Shown piece by piece: positions 1 through 5,533 of a stretch of DNA of 5,533 bases (position 1 is the first letter of the stretch; every line of letters begins with the position of its first letter). Origin of the DNA: an uncultured Porphyromonadaceae bacterium (GTDB taxonomy: Bacteria > Bacteroidota > Bacteroidia > Bacteroidales > Muribaculaceae); contig CAMWQF010000209.1 in assembly GCA_947176285.1 (NCBI GenBank), positions 1 to 5,533 of the forward strand. The letters are read 5' to 3'. A program made the position numbers and the translations under genes. The notes below the pieces were generated by a model, which saw only the letters and a list, made by a program, of their open reading frames with translations, had not been told where the DNA came from and did not search any database.

Positions 1-63
1 AAAATTTCTGATATTTTTTAAAACTTTTTTCTAAAACAATTGTTATAGCATGTTAAAATACAT
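1..63. other. A/T-rich intergenic DNA beyond the terminator, no gene seen
   Basis: This end of the window is mostly A and T and contains no credible reading frame, RNA gene or promoter that I can support. The only structured element is a 10-bp palindrome, AACAATTGTT (35-44), which is short enough to be chance in such DNA. Confidence 0.6.
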
Positions 64-102
64 AAAAAAAATAAAGCGCGACTCGAATAAGCCGCGCTTT
101 AT
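64..102 (-). terminator. Rho-independent terminator of the SusC/SusD operon
   Basis: Positions 93-102 and 71-80 are a perfect 10-bp inverted repeat (ATAAAGCGCG against CGCGCTTTAT) enclosing a 12-nt loop (81-92). On the minus strand the GC-rich stem is followed directly by seven T residues (complement of A at 64-70), which is the classic intrinsic terminator form. The structure begins 24 bp beyond the stop codon of the SusD-like gene. There is no T-run on the plus-strand side, so it should act mainly on minus-strand transcription. It marks the 3' end of the operon. Confidence 0.92.
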
Positions 103-126
103 ATATACAGATATAATTATCCTCAA

Positions 127-2286
127 TTAATATCCGGGGTTCTGCCAAGCCTTTTTCTCAGAATCACTGAGATTCGATCCATCAGCGTTCTTAAGTTGGT
201 CAATAAATGTCTGAGGTATCGGGCGAAGTTCGCTCTTACCAGCCTGAATGTTTGTAGCATCCGGATTATAAGCCTTAGCGCGCAGTATAAGAGTGTTAGT
301 TCGGCTAAGAGTCTCCCAACGCTGCCATTCTCCAAGAAGTTCGCGAGTGCGTTCGTTCAAGATGAAGTGGAGTGCTCTTTCATAGTTTCCGCTTACACCA
401 AGAGCAGAAAGAACAGCCTCATCCTCTGCAGGAAGATTAGCAGGGAATGTAGTAAGTTGAAGATCTGATGCTGCAGTAGTCCACTCAAGTTCCGGATTTG
501 ACAGATAATAAGTGTTTATGTTAAGAAGAGTCTGGTCTAGTTTCTCGACATTAGCACCTGCCTGAGTACGTGCAGCCTCTGATCCGTCGGTATAATATGA
601 ACGGTTCTCTCCGGCTTTCCAACTTGCACGCTTACGGATTACATTGATATCTTCCATTGCACCTGCATAGTCACCCTTACGCACCTTAAGTTCCGCACGC
701 ATCAGATAAGTTTCACCGGAGCGAGACATTGTGACATCGCGATAACTTTCGTCTGAATTGTCCGCACCTAAGTTGCCGGAAGTTGTCTTATTGATATGAG
801 CGTACATGTTGCATCGTGGGAGGCTCTTGAAATTATCGCGTACCCATTCGCCATTTTGATAAAGAATACCTGCAACAGGAACCCACTGACCTTTCTTATC
901 AGTGAAATGTCCTTCTGTTGGAGTGCTTTCTCCTTTATGCCATGCAGGAAGACGTCCGGCATCATCAGTGAAATTCGGATAATATTTATAATTTGCCGGA
1001 TCATATACCTTAAGTGAATCTTTTATCACATCATCTTCATATTCAACCATCGCAGGACATCCAAACTGGAACTTATCGTATGTATTGTCATTCTTCTTAT
1101 TAAGAATGAAGACAATTGCAGGATCTCCAAGTGCAATCTGCTGAGGCTGAACAGCAACGTTCTTGTCTGCATTAGCACCCATCACAGTGCGGAATGTCTT
1201 CCACATACGAGCATCCGCTACGTGATCAAAGATACCATAAGTATATTCAGTCGGAACACAACGCTGGAAGTCCTTACCACCGGTCACAAATCCACGTGCA
1301 ACCCAACCTCCACCATAGTTGGAGAATTGGCTATGGAAATATGTGTCCGAACGATTCCCATAACGACCTTTAGTGTTGCTCTGCGAGTTTGAAGGAGAAG
1401 CCATAATAATCTCACTTGAAGATTCTATCGGACAGTTAACTCCAGTATAGTTAGCGAAAAGATCACTGTAGTTATCAACAAGTGGATGCTGAGCGATAGC
1501 GTAGTCACACATCTTTATAGCCTCTTCAATATCAGCAGACTTATATTTCTCATTCCATGAATCATTACGTTCTGAAACGCGGAAAAGAAGTGCTTTTGCC
1601 AGCCAATGAGCCGCAGTTGACTTATTCCAAGTCACACCTTTACCAAAACGTTCATCTTCACCGTCAAAAAGTTCATATGCTTTTCTAAGGTCACTTATCG
1701 ACTGCTCCCAGCACTCTTCCGGAGTAGCATCTGCATAATTACGCACCACTCCCTCAATAGCGTCTGTCTGGATAGCGCAATGTCCATACTGCGCTGTAAG
1801 GCGATAGTAGTTATAGCCTCTTAAGAAGTAAGCCGTAGCAAGACACCACTTCTTTGTAGCCTCATCGCTCAACACTTTGTCTGCTTTTGAAATGATTGTA
1901 TTGCAAGTGGCAATACCATAATACATCTGATTCCAAAGAGCATCTACCGGGGGACAGTTGCCATTTGGCGCACCTACCTCCTTTGTATAGTTCAGAGGAC
2001 TGAGATTGTTATTATAGGTATTCCAGGGTTCTGAAGTGTTGTCATTGCCCATTGTAAACTCATCGGTACCATATAGAGTAATACCGTAAGCCCATTCATA
2101 TCCGAAATGCCAGCGTATATTTCCATACAGGGAGATGGTCAACTGTTCCAGACCTTCTGGGGTGTTGAAATAGTCTGTGTCGTAGGCTGTGGTCTGCACT
2201 TCTTCAAGGAAACTTTCAGCACAGGATGGCATACCTACCAACGCTCCTGCCATTGCAACACCTACAAGATATTTATTTAGTTTCAT
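127..2286 (-). CDS. SusD/RagB family surface nutrient-binding lipoprotein (719 aa)
   Basis: Surface lipoprotein expected to bind the ligand and act as the lid of the SusC-like barrel encoded just upstream. Residues 1-21 are a lipoprotein signal peptide (K2, K5, hydrophobic core 7-18) ending in MPSC with C22 as the lipidated cysteine; the lipobox is relaxed, as is common in Bacteroidota. An acidic segment follows (E24, E28, E29). SusD-like features in order: GTDEF (73-77), TPR-like helices at about 118-165 and 221-266, the helix SGETYLMRAELKVRKGDY (523-540), ERTRELLGEWQRWETL (645-660), which matches the family's conserved ER.REL..E..RW..L motif, and RPIPQTFID (688-696). It ends in QNPGY, a common SusD ending. 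At 719 aa it is clearly longer than classical SusD (about 550 aa). The extra length appears to lie at about 300-515 and 560-640. It has ten cysteines besides C22. The start is fixed by an in-frame TAG three codons upstream (2293-2295). It is the last gene before a terminator. The family is certain; the ligand cannot be read from the sequence. Confidence 0.96.
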   Translation of the reverse strand: MKLNKYLVGVAMAGALVGMPSCAESFLEEVQTTAYDTDYFNTPEGLEQLTISLYGNIRWHFGYEWAYGITLYGTDEFTMGNDNTSEPWNTYNNNLSPLNYTKEVGAPNGNCPPVDALWNQMYYGIATCNTIISKADKVLSDEATKKWCLATAYFLRGYNYYRLTAQYGHCAIQTDAIEGVVRNYADATPEECWEQSISDLRKAYELFDGEDERFGKGVTWNKSTAAHWLAKALLFRVSERNDSWNEKYKSADIEEAIKMCDYAIAQHPLVDNYSDLFANYTGVNCPIESSSEIIMASPSNSQSNTKGRYGNRSDTYFHSQFSNYGGGWVARGFVTGGKDFQRCVPTEYTYGIFDHVADARMWKTFRTVMGANADKNVAVQPQQIALGDPAIVFILNKKNDNTYDKFQFGCPAMVEYEDDVIKDSLKVYDPANYKYYPNFTDDAGRLPAWHKGESTPTEGHFTDKKGQWVPVAGILYQNGEWVRDNFKSLPRCNMYAHINKTTSGNLGADNSDESYRDVTMSRSGETYLMRAELKVRKGDYAGAMEDINVIRKRASWKAGENRSYYTDGSEAARTQAGANVEKLDQTLLNINTYYLSNPELEWTTAASDLQLTTFPANLPAEDEAVLSALGVSGNYERALHFILNERTRELLGEWQRWETLSRTNTLILRAKAYNPDATNIQAGKSELRPIPQTFIDQLKNADGSNLSDSEKKAWQNPGY

Positions 2287-2317
2287 TATTATCTAAGTAT
2301 ATTTATTAGTTTTGTAA
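2287..2317 (-). other. Short spacer between the SusC-like and SusD-like genes
   Basis: This 31-bp A/T-rich gap separates the stop of the transporter gene from the start of the lipoprotein gene. It holds no terminator hairpin, no Shine-Dalgarno-like purine stretch and no room for a separate promoter with its leader. The two genes are therefore most likely on one mRNA. Translation of the second gene probably relies on the unstructured A-rich leader that is normal in Bacteroidota. Confidence 0.75.
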
Positions 2318-5300
2318 TTAGAAGCCAAGTTCAAGACCGAATGTAAAGCCTCTGTTGTAGTAAGTGGCATTAGCATCAAGATCATATCCCTTTACAGCCT
2401 GATAGAAACTGAACGGATTGAGGCACTGTGCATAGATTCTCGCAGTCTTGAAAGTTGCCTTGGAGATAAGTTCCTTCGGGAAATTATAGCCAAGCGAGAT
2501 GTCACGCATCATGATATATCCGCCATTGCGGAATCCAAGAAGTCCGGCAAATGGGTCAGTTGCTCCTGCTGATGCCTGGCCAAGGATAGGCTTCTGATAA
2601 TATGCACCGGTGTTCTCCGGAGTCCAGTAGTCTACCTTATCCTGATTTGCGTGAGCAGTCATGGGCTGTGCCATAACATCAACCTTGTAGCCAAGGCGTC
2701 CGATAATCTGGAAACCAAGTTCTATTCCCTTCCAAGAGAAATTATGGCTCCAGCCAAGGGTCCAACGAGGGGTTGTATTACCAATCACAACGCGGTCATC
2801 GTCTTCCATCTTATAATTGACGTTCTGTTCTTTCGGACGAACATTACCCGGTGTGAAGTTATATCCATTGGCGTTCCACTTAGCCATTTCTGCCTGGTCC
2901 TCCGGTGTATCTTGCCATAGTCCCTCGTTCTCATATCCATAAAGAACGCCGATTTCATGTCCAATGAACCATTTCATCGCAACATCATCTTCCTTACCAT
3001 TGGCAAGTTCTACAATCTGATCCTTTTGATATGCCATATTCAAGTTAGTCTCCCACTGGAAGTCGCCTGCAATTACCGGGAAGGCATTGATTGTTACCTC
3101 AATACCATGGTTGGATGTCTTACCCACATTTCCCCATGTCTTGACATATCCTGTAGGTGAAGGCAAATTCATCTCAAGCAATAGATCATTGGTCTTTGAC
3201 CAATAAAATTCAAGGGCGCCACCAATTCTATTATTGAGGAATCCGAAGTCAAGACCAAGGTTCCACTGGGTTGTCTTTTCCCATCCAAGATCAAGGTTGG
3301 CAAGCGGATTTGCAATATTATAGTAGCCTTCTGTGGTTGAATATGCGGGTGTTGAACCGTCACCAAATGGCAAGAACATCTGAGAAATTGAGCCCTTGGT
3401 AGCATATGCTGCTACGGCAGCATTACCTGTCACACCTACACCAAGACGAAGTTTAAGGTTATTGAGCCAATATAAAGGATTCATGAAACTTTCCTGGTCG
3501 ATACGCCATGCAAGTGCCATAGATGGGAAGAAATCCCACTTGTGACCCGGTGCAAGTTGTGAAGCACCATCCCAACGTCCTGATGCAGTCAAGAGGTAGC
3601 GATTGTCGAAGCCATAGTTAACACGAATCATATACGATTCCATTGAAGTCTCTGTCAGACCTGAACCCATACCAGCCTTGTTAGCGGTATCAGTGATCGA
3701 GGCAGCCCCCATATTATTCCACAAATAAGAATCCTTCGGAATGTTATTGATATTCATCTTAGAGTTCTCATAAGTGTACTTAGATGCAGTCTGCAGCAAT
3801 GTAACTCCCACATTATGCTTTTCTGCAAATGTGCGATTGTAGTTGATAAGGTTGTCAAGAGTCCAGGAGAATTTCTGCTGATTTTCGAGCGATGCTGTAT
3901 TCTGACCGGGTTCGCCTTGAGAAGTGATTCTATATGACGACATGCCATCGATAAATGCACCTGCGCGATACTGACGGTAGTCCGGACCTATTGATATTTT
4001 ATAGGTAAGGCCTTCGAGTGGCTTCCAGATTTCGCCAAACTTAACAGTAGCGGCAAAGTTACCGAGTACTCGGAAAGTCTTGCGACGGTAAGTCTGATGA
4101 TCAAGTTCTCCTACGATTGTATACTGAGCATTTTCTCCGCCAGGGAAAAGTATGACTTCTCCATTAGAGTCATACATAGGAGCAAAACGATAGAAAGTCT
4201 TTGCTAGGCCGTAGATTGAATTAGGAACTGAATTTGAACGGGCATAAGTGCCAGACAAACCATAATCCTGATCGCCGTAAGAAGCATTGAGGCTTGCATC
4301 AATCTGCATCCATTTCACCGGTGTGATGCTTGCTGTCACCTTACCGGTGTAGCGCTTATACCACTGGCCCTTCTGAGTACCCTGATTGTCAAGATATCCG
4401 AAAGAAGCATATGCATTCATCTTTTCAGTACCGCCTGATGCAGAAAGAGTATGCTCCTGAGTTACGCCTGTGCGAGTGTAAAGATCTGTCCAATCATAAT
4501 CTATCACTGCATCCGGATTCCATGTGCCGCCTGCCCATCCGCGCAACACGTTGTCACGTGAAGTCTGACCATCGAGAGGTGAATCGAAGATCAACATATC
4601 ATTTGCCTGTGTCGGGCTGTTAGGATGAGCGTATGTATTTGGGTCAAGGTTATATGCTGCCCAACGACGGAAGTTGATGAATTCCGCTGCTGTCATAGAC
4701 GGCGACTTGTCTACAATTGTAGAGGTTGTCACGCTACCTGAATAGTTAAGGCTGAAATTACCCGGCTTGCCACCTTTAGTTGTGATGATTACAACACCGT
4801 TTGCACCGCGTGAACCATAGATGGCAGTAGCAGAAGCATCCTTAAGGATGTCAATAGCCTCAATGTCGCGTGGGTTGATAGCCTCAATACCGCCTGACTG
4901 CAAAGGAACTCCATCTACTACATAAAGAGGGTCTTTCGATGCTGAAATAGAACGATTACCGCGTATACGGATAGATCCCATTTCACCGGGACGCTGGTTA
5001 GTTGTGATGTCCACACCGGCAGCCTTTCCCTGAAGTGCTTCGAGCGCATTAGCAACCGGACGAGAGTTAAGGGTTTCTGAATCTACGCGAGTAAGAGCAC
5101 CTGTGACGTCGCTCTTCTTCTGAGTACCATAACCAACTACAATGAGGTCTTCGAGCAATTCAGAATCATCTTTCATCACTACGTCAATTACTGTGCGGTC
5201 GCCTACTTTGGCTTCCTGGGATACACAGCCTACATAACTGAATACGAGCACTGAATTGTTATTCAAATTGTTCAGACGGTAGACTCCGTCGAAGTCAGTT

Positions 5301-5491
5301 GCTGTGCCATTGGATGTGCCTTTGACTATGACGGTCACCCCAATCATAGGATCTCCGTTTGAATCAAGCACCTTACCTGACACCGTCTTGCCCTGAGCAT
5401 ATGCAGCGATCGACATCACTGCCATGAGAGCCACAAACAGAATCCTGCGACATGTTGTCGCGAATCCTGAACTTTCCTTGCGGTTGTTCAT
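2318..5491 (-). CDS. SusC/RagA family TonB-linked outer membrane transporter (1057 aa)
   Basis: TonB-dependent outer membrane channel that imports a ligand captured by its SusD-like partner. Residues 1-32 form a signal peptide: a basic n-region (RR at 15-16), a hydrophobic core at about 17-30 and an AYA cleavage site before Q33. Residues about 36-108 are the carboxypeptidase-regulatory-like beta-sandwich typical of SusC proteins. A TonB-box-like stretch (DLIVVGYG, 115-122) leads into the plug (about 124-240), with the SusC signatures DPLYVVDG (187-194) and NPRDIEAIDILKDASATAIYG (206-226; D209, K217, D218 and G226 are key). The rest is the barrel, including GVLYGYENEGLWQ (848-860) and RDISLGYNFP near 996, and it ends with an aromatic C-terminal F as outer membrane barrels do. 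The length is normal for the family. The ATG is preceded in frame by a TAA four codons upstream (5501-5503), which fixes the start. No Shine-Dalgarno is present, as is usual in Bacteroidota. The SusD-like gene follows after 31 bp, so co-transcription is expected. The family call is firm; the substrate is unknown. Confidence 0.97.
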   Translation of the reverse strand: MNNRKESSGFATTCRRILFVALMAVMSIAAYAQGKTVSGKVLDSNGDPMIGVTVIVKGTSNGTATDFDGVYRLNNLNNNSVLVFSYVGCVSQEAKVGDRTVIDVVMKDDSELLEDLIVVGYGTQKKSDVTGALTRVDSETLNSRPVANALEALQGKAAGVDITTNQRPGEMGSIRIRGNRSISASKDPLYVVDGVPLQSGGIEAINPRDIEAIDILKDASATAIYGSRGANGVVIITTKGGKPGNFSLNYSGSVTTSTIVDKSPSMTAAEFINFRRWAAYNLDPNTYAHPNSPTQANDMLIFDSPLDGQTSRDNVLRGWAGGTWNPDAVIDYDWTDLYTRTGVTQEHTLSASGGTEKMNAYASFGYLDNQGTQKGQWYKRYTGKVTASITPVKWMQIDASLNASYGDQDYGLSGTYARSNSVPNSIYGLAKTFYRFAPMYDSNGEVILFPGGENAQYTIVGELDHQTYRRKTFRVLGNFAATVKFGEIWKPLEGLTYKISIGPDYRQYRAGAFIDGMSSYRITSQGEPGQNTASLENQQKFSWTLDNLINYNRTFAEKHNVGVTLLQTASKYTYENSKMNINNIPKDSYLWNNMGAASITDTANKAGMGSGLTETSMESYMIRVNYGFDNRYLLTASGRWDGASQLAPGHKWDFFPSMALAWRIDQESFMNPLYWLNNLKLRLGVGVTGNAAVAAYATKGSISQMFLPFGDGSTPAYSTTEGYYNIANPLANLDLGWEKTTQWNLGLDFGFLNNRIGGALEFYWSKTNDLLLEMNLPSPTGYVKTWGNVGKTSNHGIEVTINAFPVIAGDFQWETNLNMAYQKDQIVELANGKEDDVAMKWFIGHEIGVLYGYENEGLWQDTPEDQAEMAKWNANGYNFTPGNVRPKEQNVNYKMEDDDRVVIGNTTPRWTLGWSHNFSWKGIELGFQIIGRLGYKVDVMAQPMTAHANQDKVDYWTPENTGAYYQKPILGQASAGATDPFAGLLGFRNGGYIMMRDISLGYNFPKELISKATFKTARIYAQCLNPFSFYQAVKGYDLDANATYYNRGFTFGLELGF

Positions 5492-5533
5492 AATTAGATG
5501 TTAGTTGTTAAATTTTAGGTTAATATTCTGTTA
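5492..5533 (-). promoter_or_regulatory. A/T-rich 5' leader of the SusC-like gene (partial)
   Basis: The 42 bp before the transporter start are very A/T-rich and lack a Shine-Dalgarno sequence. The tetramer TAAC occurs four times on the minus strand (5530-5533, 5519-5522, 5507-5510, 5500-5503). No Bacteroidota-type promoter (TAnnTTTG at -7 with TTG at -33) is visible, so the promoter and any regulator site probably lie beyond the window edge. The stretch is most likely 5' untranslated region. Confidence 0.45.

Noticed and set aside
35..44. Palindrome AACAATTGTT as a possible operator
   Set aside because: It is only 10 bp, in highly A/T-rich DNA, with no adjacent promoter or gene in the window.
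123..335. A 70-codon minus-strand frame shifted relative to the SusD-like gene
   Set aside because: It lies almost entirely inside the real gene in another frame, and the arginine/leucine-rich translation has no support.
196..468. A 90-codon plus-strand frame opposite the 3' part of the SusD-like gene
   Set aside because: It overlaps the conserved C-terminal coding region antisense, and its translation shows no domain or family resemblance.
4330..4623. A 97-codon open frame on the plus strand
   Set aside because: It lies wholly antisense to the transporter gene in a conserved region, has no leader or recognisable domain, and is the kind of chance frame expected opposite a long gene.
5492..5533. 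A Bacteroidota-type promoter for the SusC-like gene
   Set aside because: No TAnnTTTG -7 element with an upstream TTG is present in the 42 bp available.
1..5533. Mobile element, CRISPR array, tRNA or invertible-promoter repeats
   Set aside because: I found no transposase or recombinase, no repeat-spacer pattern, no cloverleaf and no long inverted repeats flanking a promoter-sized segment.

Overview
The window looks like Bacteroidota DNA, most likely from a gut-type member of the order Bacteroidales. Three things point there. It carries a minus-strand pair of a SusC/RagA-type TonB-dependent outer membrane transporter followed by a SusD/RagB-type surface lipoprotein, an arrangement that is essentially restricted to this phylum. 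Neither gene has a Shine-Dalgarno sequence, and both start codons sit behind very A/T-rich leaders. The non-coding DNA is strongly A/T-rich compared with the genes. A more precise placement (for example Muribaculaceae) is only an impression from the protein sequences.

Layout, in the direction of transcription (right to left): a 42-bp fragment of A/T-rich upstream leader (5533-5492); an intact 1057-aa SusC-like transporter gene (5491-2318); a 31-bp spacer; an intact 719-aa SusD-like lipoprotein gene (2286-127); a strong intrinsic terminator (about 102-64) starting 24 bp after the stop codon; and a short A/T-rich end (63-1) with no gene. Both genes are complete and have no visible frameshift.

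The two products are expected to act as one machine. The SusC-like protein forms the 22-strand barrel with an internal plug and is energised by TonB-ExbBD. The SusD-like lipoprotein sits on the cell surface as a lid that binds the ligand and closes over the barrel. The ligand is probably a glycan or oligosaccharide, possibly a glycoconjugate or peptide, but the sequence does not identify it. No glycoside hydrolase, surface glycan-binding protein, sensor or sigma/anti-sigma pair lies in the window. The terminator directly after the SusD-like gene means that any such partners must lie upstream of position 5533 or elsewhere.

The region is well explained by this known system, and I see no evidence of a new kind of system. 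The points worth a second look are the large size and many cysteines of the SusD-like protein, a degenerate acidic loop in the SusC-like protein, and the abrupt end of the operon.
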